Source: Paracoccaceae bacterium
Lineage (GTDB): Bacteria > Pseudomonadota > Alphaproteobacteria > Rhodobacterales > Rhodobacteraceae
Reading direction: 5' to 3'
Assembly (NCBI GenBank): GCA_030750975.1
Contig: JASMHC010000015.1
Span: forward strand, 186,001 to 250,000
Length of the DNA: 64,000 bases
Positions 1 to 9,217 of the stretch are shown piece by piece. The notes beneath the pieces are model-generated. The model searched no databases and was not told the origin of the DNA. It saw only the letters and a list, made by a program, of their open reading frames with translations. Position 1 is the stretch's first letter, and the number at the start of each line of letters is the position of its first letter. The position numbers and the translations under genes are program-made.

Positions 1-447
1 AAAGGCCTTGGACGCATTGTAAAGCGCCATCGACGGGTCCGAGACCATGCCCGAGATCGAACCGATATTGATGATATTGCCGCCATGCTCGGCCATGTCC
101 ACCAGTGCTGCGCGGCACATGTTGAACACGCCCTTGCAGTTGACATTCATCACCAGATCCCAGTCGTCATCATCGCTGTCGGCCACGGTCTTTTCGACCT
201 GCACGCCTGCGTTATTGACCAACAAGCTGACCCGGCCAAAGGCCCTGTTGGCTTGGCTGATCAGCCGCGCCGCATCGCCTGTCAGCGAGACATCGGCCTG
301 CACCCAGACAACTCTCAGATCCAGACCCTTGGGCCGCGCCCCGCGCCCGCAGGTAACGACGTTGTAACCGTCACTCATCAACCTATCGACAATCGCGCGG
401 CCAATCCCCCGGCTGCCGCCGGTAACAATCGCGACGGGCCTATCCAT
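1..447 (-). CDS. SDR-family oxidoreductase, C-terminal part cut off by the window edge
   Basis: This is the N-terminal ~149 residues of a short-chain dehydrogenase/reductase. The reading frame starts at the ATG at 447 and shows the glycine-rich cofactor motif TGGSRGIG near the N-terminus, then LVNNAG, then a segment ending in the YxASK active-site tyrosine/lysine motif just before the edge. An NAD(P)-dependent alcohol/ketone oxidoreductase role is a family expectation; the substrate is unknown. Its start overlaps the end of the aldehyde dehydrogenase gene by 8 bp, so it is the last visible gene of the minus-strand catabolic operon. The missing C-terminus prevents any finer call. Confidence 0.85.
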   Translation of the reverse strand, partial: MDRPVAIVTGGSRGIGRAIVDRLMSDGYNVVTCGRGARPKGLDLRVVWVQADVSLTGDAARLISQANRAFGRVSLLVNNAGVQVEKTVADSDDDDWDLVMNVNCKGVFNMCRAALVDMAEHGGNIINIGSISGMVSDPSMALYNASKAF

Positions 448-1861
448 GGGCAATCATCACGTGACGCACGGCGGTGTAGGCGTCGAGTGCATAGACACTC
501 ATATCGCATCCAGTGCCGGAGGACTTCATCGCCGCCCAGGGCATTTCCGGCGTCGCAACCCCGTGTGTGTTCACCCAGGTGAAACCGTAACGCAGCTTGG
601 ACGACATCCGTATCGCGCGACCGGTGTTGTTGGTCCAGACCGAGGACGCGAGTCCATATCCGCTCGCATTCGCGATCTTTAACGCCTCTTCTTCGTCGCT
701 GAACCGCGAAATCGTGACGACTGGCCCGAAGATTTCGTTACACGCCGCCTCGGCCGCGTTGTCCACGTCCGCCAACACGGTCGGCTCATAGAAAAACCCC
801 GGCCCGTCGATCATGTTGCCGCCAAGCACAACCTCGCACCCTTCGCGGGCACGATCGACGAAACCGGCCACATTGTTGCGCTGTGCTGTGGAAATGATCG
901 GACCCATTTCAGTGCCCTCGGCCTTTTGCGCGCCAACCTTGATCTGGCTGACCTGATCGACAATCGCCGCCACCACCTTGTCATAGACCGCATCCGCCAC
1001 CATGATCCGGCAGGGCTGGGCGCAATCCTGACCGGCGTTGAAGAAAGACCCGTAGCGGACGGTTTCCGCAACCGCGTCAATATCCGCATCATCAAACACG
1101 ATCACCGGGGCCTTACCGCCCAGTTCCAGATGCACATGGCGGATCTTGCGCGAGGCCGCTTTCATCGCCTCGGCCCCTGTGGCGTTCGAACCGGTGATTG
1201 AAATCGCCTCAACCCGGGGGTCGTTGATCATCTGATCCCCCACCTGATGGCCCGAACCGTGCAACACATTGACCACTCCCTTGGGGGCAACGCTGGCAAT
1301 CAACTCTGCCGCTTTCAGCGTTGATAACGGTGTCAGTTGCGACGGCTTCAACGTCACCGGACAACCCGCCGCCAAAGGCGCGGCCAGTTTCCACGCGCCC
1401 ATCATCAACGGATAGTTCCACGGCGCAATTGCTGCGACGGGTCCCACCGGATCTTTGCGGATCATGCTGGTATGGCCCGCCACATATTCGCCCGCTGCAA
1501 CGGCTGACTGGGTTCGCGCCGCGCCCGCGAAAAAGCGGAATGTGTCCAGCGTCAGCGGTGTTTCGTCCTCAAGCGCCGAGGGCCACGGTTTGCCCGCGTC
1601 AAGGCTTTCCAACTCGGCCAGTTCCTCGATATTCTCTTCCAGCAGATTGGCGATGTTGGTCAGCAGTTCCGACCGCTCGGCAGGGCTGGTCTGGCCATAT
1701 TTCGCAAACGCCTCATGTGCCGATGCCATCGCCGCATCAACCTGCTCGGACGTCGCCGCATTGATCGCGCAAATCTCATCGCCGGTGGCAGGGTTCAGAA
1801 CCGAAATGGGATCGCCCAAGCCCTTAACCATCTCGCCGTTGATCAGCATGTTCGTTTGCAT
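440..1861 (-). CDS. NAD(P)-dependent aldehyde dehydrogenase (gamma-aminobutyraldehyde/betaine-aldehyde type)
   Basis: A 473-residue aldehyde dehydrogenase of normal length, expected to oxidise an aldehyde to the acid in the cytosol. The expected catalytic residues are visible: Asn149 in APWNY, Glu246 in LELGGK and the nucleophile Cys280 in NAGQDC. The GQDC context resembles PatD-type aminobutyraldehyde dehydrogenases, which act on amino- or trimethylamino-aldehydes. The gene lies 10 bp downstream of the BKACE gene and overlaps the next SDR by 8 bp, so it is co-transcribed. With the Rieske oxygenase and a CdhR-like regulator nearby, an aldehyde from a quaternary amine (for example trimethylaminobutyraldehyde or malic semialdehyde) is a reasonable guess, but the sequence does not prove it. 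Confidence 0.9.
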   Translation of the reverse strand: MQTNMLINGEMVKGLGDPISVLNPATGDEICAINAATSEQVDAAMASAHEAFAKYGQTSPAERSELLTNIANLLEENIEELAELESLDAGKPWPSALEDETPLTLDTFRFFAGAARTQSAVAAGEYVAGHTSMIRKDPVGPVAAIAPWNYPLMMGAWKLAAPLAAGCPVTLKPSQLTPLSTLKAAELIASVAPKGVVNVLHGSGHQVGDQMINDPRVEAISITGSNATGAEAMKAASRKIRHVHLELGGKAPVIVFDDADIDAVAETVRYGSFFNAGQDCAQPCRIMVADAVYDKVVAAIVDQVSQIKVGAQKAEGTEMGPIISTAQRNNVAGFVDRAREGCEVVLGGNMIDGPGFFYEPTVLADVDNAAEAACNEIFGPVVTISRFSDEEEALKIANASGYGLASSVWTNNTGRAIRMSSKLRYGFTWVNTHGVATPEMPWAAMKSSGTGCDMSVYALDAYTAVRHVMIAHG

Positions 1862-1871
1862 CCCAGCCCCC

Positions 1872-2801
1872 CTAGAAAGCCACCTTATCGCCGCCCTTCA
1901 GGCCCAACCGCTCACGCGCCTCGTCCGGTGTGGCGACCCGGCGGCCCAACTCCTCGACAATCCGACGGGCCTTTTCGACCTGCTGGGCGTTCGACACCGC
2001 CAACTCACCCCGCTCGATATACAGGCTGTCCTCAAGCCCGACCCGCAGGTTGCCTCCCAAGAGCGCGGATTGCGTGGCCAGCGGCATCTGGTGACGGCCC
2101 GCCCCCAGCACGGACCATTCGTAATTCTCAGCCCCGAACAGGCGGTCGGCTGTTTTGTGCAGGAATTGCAGGTTCTCCAACTCCGCTCCGGCCCCGCCCA
2201 GAATGCCCAGCACGAATTGCACAAAGAACGGCGGCTTGATCAGCCCTTTGTCGATGAACCACTTGATGTTGTAGAGATGGCCCAAATCGTAGCACTCAAA
2301 CTCAAACTTGGTGCCGTGTTTTTCGCCCAATTCGGTCAGAGCGTATTCGATGGTGGCAAAGGTGTTCGGGAAAATGAAATCCCGTGTCATGCCAAGGAAT
2401 TCGGGTTCCCAGTCGTGCTGCCATTCGTCGTATTTTTCCAAAAGCGGGAAAATGCCGAAATTCATCGACCCCATGTTCAGGCTGGCCATCTCGGGGCTGG
2501 CCGTGGTCGCCGCCCGCAGGCGTTCGTCCATGGTCATCCCCAATCCGCCCCCGGTTGACACGTTCATCACCGCGCCGGTCGCCTGTTTGATCCTCGGCAG
2601 GAACTCCATGAACAATTCGGGGCTGGGATCCGGCTTGCCGGTCTCGGGGTCGCGGGCATGCAGGTGGATGATCGACGCCCCCGCCTCGGCGGCCTCGATG
2701 CTGGCTTGCGCGATCTGGTTCGGGGTGATCGGCAGATGCGGCGACATGGTGGGGGTGTGAATACCGCCCGTCGGGGCGCAGGTGATTATAACTGGTTTCA
2801 T
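1872..2801 (-). CDS. BKACE-family beta-keto acid cleavage enzyme (DUF849)
   Basis: A 309-residue member of the BKACE family (3-keto-5-aminohexanoate cleavage enzyme-like). These Zn-dependent TIM-barrel enzymes condense a beta-keto acid with acetyl-CoA and split it into acetoacetate and a new acyl-CoA. The first Zn ligands, His46 and His48, are visible in IIHLHARD, and the C-terminal VGLEDS motif is typical. The start chosen (MKPVIITCAPTGG) matches the family N-terminus; its ATG overlaps the stop of the upstream SDR in an ATGA. In characterised carnitine pathways a BKACE cleaves 3-dehydrocarnitine, which would fit an SDR producing a 3-keto intermediate just upstream. The substrate remains an inference. 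Confidence 0.9.
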   Translation of the reverse strand: MKPVIITCAPTGGIHTPTMSPHLPITPNQIAQASIEAAEAGASIIHLHARDPETGKPDPSPELFMEFLPRIKQATGAVMNVSTGGGLGMTMDERLRAATTASPEMASLNMGSMNFGIFPLLEKYDEWQHDWEPEFLGMTRDFIFPNTFATIEYALTELGEKHGTKFEFECYDLGHLYNIKWFIDKGLIKPPFFVQFVLGILGGAGAELENLQFLHKTADRLFGAENYEWSVLGAGRHQMPLATQSALLGGNLRVGLEDSLYIERGELAVSNAQQVEKARRIVEELGRRVATPDEARERLGLKGGDKVAF

Positions 2802-3595
2802 AGCTTCATTTGCTGAACTTGTGCGCTCAGCCCTCCATCCAGGACCCAAAGCTGGCCCGACGCATAGCGTGCCTCGTCCGAGGCCAGCCAGTTGACCAGA
2901 TTGGCAATGTCTTCAGCTGTACCATAGCTGCGCATCGGATGAACGTCGCGCACCGCCTGCTGCAACTGGTCAATCGTTTTGCCGCCCCCGCCCGAGCCTT
3001 CACCGGTGAAGAAACTTTGCAGCATCGGGGTGTCCACATAGCCCGGACAGATCGCATTGACGCGAATCCCTTCCGGACCGTGATCGCAAGCCATGGCCCG
3101 TGTCAGCGCGTGAACCGCGCCTTTGGTGGCGCAATAGGCCGCCAGACCGGGATCGGCGATAAAACCATCATAGCTGCCGAAATTGATCAGGCTGGCCGTA
3201 TTGCCGCCCCCCGCCGCCCTGCGCATCAGGGCCAGAGCATATTTCGACGTCAGGAAAGTGCCGGTCACGTTAACAGCAAAGGACCGGTTCCATTCTTCAA
3301 GCGAGGTATCCTCAATCGTTTTCTCGATCTCGATCCCCGCTGCATTCACCAGTATGTCCAGCTTGCCCTCGTCCGCCGCCACCTGTTCCATCGCGGCCTT
3401 GGCGCCTGCTTCCTGTGTCACATCAAGTTTCACGAAACGGCTGCCGTCGTCATCATGCGTGTCCAAACTTCCCCGCTGCGTCAGATCGGCGGCATAAACC
3501 ACCGCCCCCTCGCGCAGGAAACGTGAAACAATCGCCCGGCCGATCCCTCCGCGGCCACCAGTGACCAGGGCCACCTTTCCTTCAAGCATCCCCAT
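2798..3595 (-). CDS. SDR-family dehydrogenase (3-hydroxy acid type)
   Basis: A complete classical short-chain dehydrogenase of 265 residues. The cofactor loop is TGGRGGIG near residues 12-19. Asp37 after the second strand favours NAD(H). NAAG is near residue 85, and the catalytic residues are Ser141, Tyr154 and Lys158 (YCATK). It ends four bases into the BKACE gene. A likely job is oxidation of a 3-hydroxy acid to the 3-keto acid that the BKACE enzyme then cleaves; SDR-type carnitine or 3-hydroxybutyrate dehydrogenases are the nearest functional models. The start at 3595 has a GAGGA ribosome-binding site about 9 bases upstream. Confidence 0.9.
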   Translation of the reverse strand: MGMLEGKVALVTGGRGGIGRAIVSRFLREGAVVYAADLTQRGSLDTHDDDGSRFVKLDVTQEAGAKAAMEQVAADEGKLDILVNAAGIEIEKTIEDTSLEEWNRSFAVNVTGTFLTSKYALALMRRAAGGGNTASLINFGSYDGFIADPGLAAYCATKGAVHALTRAMACDHGPEGIRVNAICPGYVDTPMLQSFFTGEGSGGGGKTIDQLQQAVRDVHPMRSYGTAEDIANLVNWLASDEARYASGQLWVLDGGLSAQVQQMKL

Positions 3596-3764
3596 TCATG
3601 TCCTCGTTCACCGGTGGAATACGGAAATTAACGGCCCCAACGGCCCCGGCCCATGTGGCAACGGATATATTGCCAGCCGGCATCTGACGGCGGCTTTTGT
3701 TCCCGATGCGCCGCACGGGCGGCCTCACTTGCATTGGCGTTGGATAATCCCCGCGATCTGTCAT
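3582..3764 (-). CDS. Candidate small ORF filling the gap between the Rieske and SDR genes
   Basis: A 60-codon reading frame whose ATG overlaps the stop codon of the Rieske gene (ATGA) and whose end overlaps the SDR start by 14 bp, so it fits the 165-bp gap in the same style as the other operon junctions. The predicted product is basic in its first half (QVRPPVRRIGNKSRRQ) and has no motif I recognise. It may be real and translationally coupled, or simply an open frame in GC-rich DNA. Nothing in the sequence supports a function. Confidence 0.25.
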   Translation of the reverse strand: MTDRGDYPTPMQVRPPVRRIGNKSRRQMPAGNISVATWAGAVGAVNFRIPPVNEDMNGDA

Positions 3765-4900
3765 CCGGCTGCCTTGGCATAGGCATCCAGAACCAACCCG
3801 TGGAAATGATGCACCGCATGTTCCGACAGGCCCGACCCGTCGGGATCGCTGACGATGCGGCCCTGATCAAACGCCGGAGTGCTCATGCCCTTCTGGACGC
3901 TTTCAACAATATCAATGTCTTCACGCTGAAGCACCTCGTCAAGATACCTGATCGCCTCTAACTCGGCTTCGTTGGGTTCGGGAGTTTCAAGAAAGAAATC
4001 ATAGGTCTCGAACGTCCGATCGGGACTGATCGGCACGATATTCAGGATAATCACCGACGACCGCCCCGGGTAACGCATGATGCAGGTATTCGGCCAAAGC
4101 CACCATACCGCATGTGTTTTCACCGTCGCATTCGACACATCATAAGCCGAGTTGGCGTTGTTACCGGCCTCGGCCATATGAGACGACCAGATACCATGGG
4201 TCGTCACCTTGTAGGTGTCCATCTCGATCAGCGAGCAAAAGTCCTTATGCGCCGTCGGACAGTGGTAGCATTCCAGAAAGTTGTCGACGACATTCTTCCA
4301 GTTTGACTTGATATCATAGGTCAGCCGATGCCCGAATGTCAGCTTCTCGACATCCGGTGCCCAATGGCGGATTTCCGTTTCCAGACTGCCGGTCAACTCG
4401 GTCAGCGAAGGCGCAGTCGGATCAAGGTTCACATAGACAAACCCGCAGAACTCGGCGACCTGTACCTGATCAAGGCAGATATCCTCGGTTTTGAAATCCT
4501 CCAGATGCTCGGTATGCGGTGCGCGGACCAATTGGCCATCAAGCTTATAAACCCACGCATGATAGGGGCACATGATGCGGCTGGTCTGCCCCTCGCCTTC
4601 AAACAGGTGATGCGCCCGGTGCTTGCAGACATTGTAGAACGCCCGCAAAACCCCTTCCCGGTCGCGCACCACGGCGATCGGGCAGCCTGCGATGTCGATG
4701 GTCGTGTACTGCCCCGGTTCGCGCAGCTTTTCCACGTGGCACACCCATTGCCATGTCCTGGCGATGATTTCGTCCCGATCAACCTTGAACCATTCGGCCT
4801 TCACATAGGCATCGGACCGAAGCGAACTGGTGTTGTGAGGATCGCTGCTATAACCGTCCGAAATAGCTTCGAATTGGGCTTTGCTTGGTTGTTCGGTCAT
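3761..4900 (-). CDS. Rieske-type aromatic-ring-hydroxylating/quaternary-amine oxygenase, alpha subunit
   Basis: A 379-residue Rieske non-heme iron oxygenase. The [2Fe-2S] ligands are Cys92/His94 (VCKHRAHH) and Cys111/His114 (CPYHAW). The mononuclear iron histidines are His213 and His218 in ECYHCPTAH. The residue three before His213, which bridges the two metal centres, is Glu210 and not the usual Asp. That is a known trait of carnitine monooxygenase CntA and glycine-betaine/stachydrine demethylases, so an oxygenase for a trimethylated amine is more likely than one for an aromatic. No reductase subunit is visible in the window. The start at 4900 has a GGAG site; an upstream TTG at 4930 is less likely. 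It is the first structural gene downstream of the AraC-type regulator. Confidence 0.88.
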   Translation of the reverse strand: MTEQPSKAQFEAISDGYSSDPHNTSSLRSDAYVKAEWFKVDRDEIIARTWQWVCHVEKLREPGQYTTIDIAGCPIAVVRDREGVLRAFYNVCKHRAHHLFEGEGQTSRIMCPYHAWVYKLDGQLVRAPHTEHLEDFKTEDICLDQVQVAEFCGFVYVNLDPTAPSLTELTGSLETEIRHWAPDVEKLTFGHRLTYDIKSNWKNVVDNFLECYHCPTAHKDFCSLIEMDTYKVTTHGIWSSHMAEAGNNANSAYDVSNATVKTHAVWWLWPNTCIMRYPGRSSVIILNIVPISPDRTFETYDFFLETPEPNEAELEAIRYLDEVLQREDIDIVESVQKGMSTPAFDQGRIVSDPDGSGLSEHAVHHFHGLVLDAYAKAAG

Positions 4901-4987
4901 GGAAACCGCTCCGTATAGAGGACCTTCCAAGGTCAGATGAATCGCGTATCACTGACGTTCCAATGGGTTTGAGGTTTTTACTTGTCT

Positions 4988-5021
4988 ATTTTGGCCGCAT
5001 ACTTACCTAAATTGGCCAAAT
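4988..5021. promoter_or_regulatory. Candidate AraC-type operator upstream of the Rieske operon
   Basis: The gap between the regulator gene and the Rieske gene has two copies of TTGGCC (4991-4996 and 5012-5017), 21 bp apart start to start, each flanked by A/T-rich bases. Direct repeats two helical turns apart are the usual binding pattern of AraC-family activators, and a GlxA/CdhR-type regulator is encoded immediately next door. This is pattern-based; no promoter elements were assigned. Confidence 0.3.
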
Positions 5022-5035
5022 TTCGCCTCGAAGGA

Positions 5036-6055
5036 TCAGTCTTCCAGCATTCGGCGATGCATGGGCCATGCCCTGAACTCAAACGGTACGCGGCCTTCAA
5101 TTCTGTCCCGAACCGGCGGAAGCCCAAAGCGGCCGCTATAGGCCTTGCTGAAATGCACCGGACCCGAAAACCCGGAAGCAACGGCGATTTCCGCGATAGG
5201 CATCTCGGTCTGCGTTACCAATCCACGTGCCCGATCCAATCTGATATCCCGATAATAGGCCGAGGGCGTCTTCTTGATGTGACGCACAAACAGGCGATCC
5301 AACTGCCTCTGAGATATCCCCACCTGTCTGCAAAGATCCGGGATCGAAACCGGCTCTTCCAGATTTTTCTCCATCAGCCGGATTGCCGCACGAACCGTCC
5401 GGGGAACGTTATTGCCAAGAGGCTCTTCTCCGTCAGGCAGTTGCATGGCCGTTGGGTCGCGCAAGCGATCATGGAATACATATCGTGCAGCGGCATTGGC
5501 CAGCCTTGCGCCCCGAAGTTCCTGCAAAATCTGAATGCCCACATCGGCAGAGGCGGCCCCCCCGCAACAGGTCATCCGGTTGCCGTCCAGAACGAATAGA
5601 TTCTCAACCACGTCCACATTCGGGTAAAGCTCGGTGAAGGCATCAATATGTTCGTAATGCACGGTTGCCCTGCGCCCCTTAAGCAGCCCCGCCTCGGCAA
5701 GAACAAACGCGCCTGTATCAAGCGCCCCGATGGTCGCGCCGCTACGCGCCCAGTTTCGAAGGGCGCTGAAGGTTTCCGGCGTCGCATGTTTCTCGGGTGT
5801 CCAGCTTGTTGAAACCACAACGAAATCATAGCTCTTGGCGACAACCTGATGCAGTGGGTACGTTTCAATCGAAACGCCGTTGCTGGCCAGACAAGGCCCC
5901 CCCAACCGGGAAACGAACTCCCACTGAAAATGGGTTTGTCCGTCCAGATAATTCGCCGCCCGAAAGGGATCGATAAAGCTCATGGTTGCCGAGATGTTAA
6001 AGTTGGGGGCAACAAGCATAAGGATACGAACGGATCTTCCGCGAAGCTGGGTCAT
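5036..6055 (-). CDS. GlxA/CdhR-type transcriptional regulator (DJ-1/PfpI domain plus AraC HTH)
   Basis: A 339-residue regulator with an N-terminal class I glutamine-amidotransferase-like (DJ-1/PfpI) ligand domain over roughly the first 190 residues, containing the tandem cysteines of the CCGGAASAD segment. A C-terminal AraC double helix-turn-helix follows (IPDLCRQVGISQRQLDRLF and IAEIAVASGFSGPVHFSKAY). The architecture is shared by GbdR and CdhR, activators of glycine-betaine and carnitine catabolism. It lies directly upstream of the Rieske operon on the same strand, which suggests it controls it. The start is uncertain: ATG 6055 (MTQLRGRS) is favoured, while ATG 6070 and GTG 6085 are in frame and none has a strong Shine-Dalgarno. 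Confidence 0.88.
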   Translation of the reverse strand: MTQLRGRSVRILMLVAPNFNISATMSFIDPFRAANYLDGQTHFQWEFVSRLGGPCLASNGVSIETYPLHQVVAKSYDFVVVSTSWTPEKHATPETFSALRNWARSGATIGALDTGAFVLAEAGLLKGRRATVHYEHIDAFTELYPNVDVVENLFVLDGNRMTCCGGAASADVGIQILQELRGARLANAAARYVFHDRLRDPTAMQLPDGEEPLGNNVPRTVRAAIRLMEKNLEEPVSIPDLCRQVGISQRQLDRLFVRHIKKTPSAYYRDIRLDRARGLVTQTEMPIAEIAVASGFSGPVHFSKAYSGRFGLPPVRDRIEGRVPFEFRAWPMHRRMLED

Positions 6056-6258
6056 ATGGCCGTTTTCCATACCAAGGGGCGACACGCGCGAAATCTGGTG
6101 ATGAAGGCAAGGCTATCCGAAATCTTCGTCGCACCACAAGAAAAGCGTTCAACTGGTGACAGCCTGACAGAATTCACCAAAAATCCAAATCGCGAATGCC
6201 ACCTTGCGGTTTTGCCGAAAAAGATGGCGCCAGAGCTAATTTTTCTGTGCGGGAAAAA

Positions 6259-6334
6259 TGGTGCCTCAAGAGGGACTCGAACCCCCGACCTTGTCCTTAC
6301 GAAGGACCTGCTCTACCAGCTGAGCTATTGAGGC
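6259..6334 (-). tRNA. tRNA-Thr, anticodon CGU
   Basis: The minus strand folds into a standard 76-nt tRNA including an encoded CCA (6259-6261). The acceptor strands are GCCTCAA (6334-6328) and TTGAGGC. The D-arm contains AGCTCAGCTGGTAGAGC, the T-arm contains GGTTCGAGTCC, and the anticodon loop TTCGTAA gives anticodon CGT, which reads the Thr codon ACG. The bases between the regulator start (6055) and this tRNA hold no other feature I can support. Confidence 0.95.
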
Positions 6335-6385
6335 GCTCAATGGTGCAGGGGCACTAGCATTGTCCCCGCACCATGGCAAGACGGT

Positions 6386-7852
6386 TCATGGGCTGGGCCG
6401 TGGTTCTTCCGCCGGGGCTTCATCGACGATGTCGCCGGTTTCCGGTTCCGGCGCGGTGTCCGGCCCGTTTGGCTGGTCCGCGCCGACGATCAGCGGCAGC
6501 ATTTCAACGCCGGTCGGGCTGGTCGCCGCCTGTGTGGGCGGGCGGGTCCAGCTTAGCGTGTCGAAACTGGAACAATTGCCGCAAACCGGGGTCCAGTCCG
6601 ACTGGACATTGTGGCAGCTGTCGCACACCCAGCTTGGTGCCCGCGGGGCCGTCACAGCCCGGGCCATCCAGCCGCGAACAACGGCATCATCCGCCCCTTC
6701 GCCCCGCGCAATGGCCGCCATGATGGTCAGCACGCGGGCATCCGGTTCGGTTTCCGCCAAATCGCCCATGGCGCGGCGGGCCTCGGGGAAATCTTCGGCG
6801 GCGATCAGAAGCTCTGCCTTCAGCATCCGGCTTTCGGCATGGTCGGGCTGTTTGTCGATCAGCTTCTGGAAACGCTTGAGCCGTTCCTGCGGGGTTTCAT
6901 CCGGGGCGATCCGCGCGAAAACCGCTGCCAGATCGGGATGTGGTTGGGCGGACCAGGCTTTCAGGATAAGGCGGCTTGCCTTGCGTGGCGAACCGGCCTC
7001 GATCTGAGCATCCGCGGCCATCACCGCGGCGGGGACCAGATCGGGCGATTTGCGATTCGCCTCGATCGCCGCTTCGCGCGATTCCATCGATGCGCCTTCA
7101 TCCAGCACGGCCTGCGCTTCCGACACGGCCAGAACCGCTTCGCGCCGTTTATGGACATCGCGCGGCAACGACCCGAATTTCAACTTGGCGTTCAGCGTTT
7201 TACGTGCACCGGTCCAATCGGCGTTTTCGGCCTGAAGACGCAGCAACACATCCTGAGTATCCTCATGCCTGGGCTTCAGCTCGAACGCTTTCTCGGCCAG
7301 TTTCAACGCGGTGTCACGGTCGCCATCATCAAGCTTTTGCTTCATGATCCCGCGCACCCCGACAAAGCGGGTTTTTTCGTCTTTCAGCAACCGCTTATAG
7401 ACCTCTTCCGCCTTCCTGCGGTCGCCCGACATCTCGGCCCCCTGCGCCAGCACAAGATTGGTCAGTTCCGGCTTGCCAAGAAACCGTTCCGCCCGCTGCG
7501 CCTTGGCCATCGCCTCGCGCCCGTCGCCACTGGCCAGGGCCATCATGCTTTCCGACAGGGCCTGAAAACCACGGCGTTCGCGGTTGCGGTCGAAATAGCG
7601 CGAAATCGCGGTGTCATCGCCGTTGATAAAACGCAGAACGGCGACCAGCAGACCCAACAGCCGGAACATAACCCAGATCAGCGCGATCAGCACAATGGCC
7701 ACGATCACCGATTGCAGCGCCCCCAGATTGAACTCTAACCCGCCGATGGTCAGCTGGATGCCGCCCTCGACCTCCATCAGGTTGATCGCCCCAAGGGTCG
7801 CTGCCGCCACCAGCGTGACAAAAAGAATGATTTTGATCATCGACCAAAGCAT
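6386..7852 (-). CDS. hemY: HemY-family membrane protein with C-terminal zinc-ribbon
   Basis: A 488-residue protein with two N-terminal transmembrane helices (about residues 5-25 and 45-75), then a long TPR-like helical region as in HemY, the membrane protein historically linked to haem synthesis. After residue ~400 it carries WVCDSC and a second CGNC pair, a Cys4 zinc-ribbon/rubredoxin-like knuckle like that at the end of LapB, followed by an acidic, proline-rich tail. It follows mic60 by 10 bp and completes the alphaproteobacterial hemD-mic60-hemY order. The start at 7852 has AAGGGG six bases upstream. The exact biochemical role of HemY proteins is unsettled. Confidence 0.85.
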   Translation of the reverse strand: MLWSMIKIILFVTLVAAATLGAINLMEVEGGIQLTIGGLEFNLGALQSVIVAIVLIALIWVMFRLLGLLVAVLRFINGDDTAISRYFDRNRERRGFQALSESMMALASGDGREAMAKAQRAERFLGKPELTNLVLAQGAEMSGDRRKAEEVYKRLLKDEKTRFVGVRGIMKQKLDDGDRDTALKLAEKAFELKPRHEDTQDVLLRLQAENADWTGARKTLNAKLKFGSLPRDVHKRREAVLAVSEAQAVLDEGASMESREAAIEANRKSPDLVPAAVMAADAQIEAGSPRKASRLILKAWSAQPHPDLAAVFARIAPDETPQERLKRFQKLIDKQPDHAESRMLKAELLIAAEDFPEARRAMGDLAETEPDARVLTIMAAIARGEGADDAVVRGWMARAVTAPRAPSWVCDSCHNVQSDWTPVCGNCSSFDTLSWTRPPTQAATSPTGVEMLPLIVGADQPNGPDTAPEPETGDIVDEAPAEEPRPSP

Positions 7853-7862
7853 GAATAACCCC

Positions 7863-9161
<1,299 letters not shown>

Positions 9162-9217
9162 GGCCCCCTGCCCTGCGCTGAAACTGGTTATTTACCTATG
9201 TACCCGTCACCAATGGC

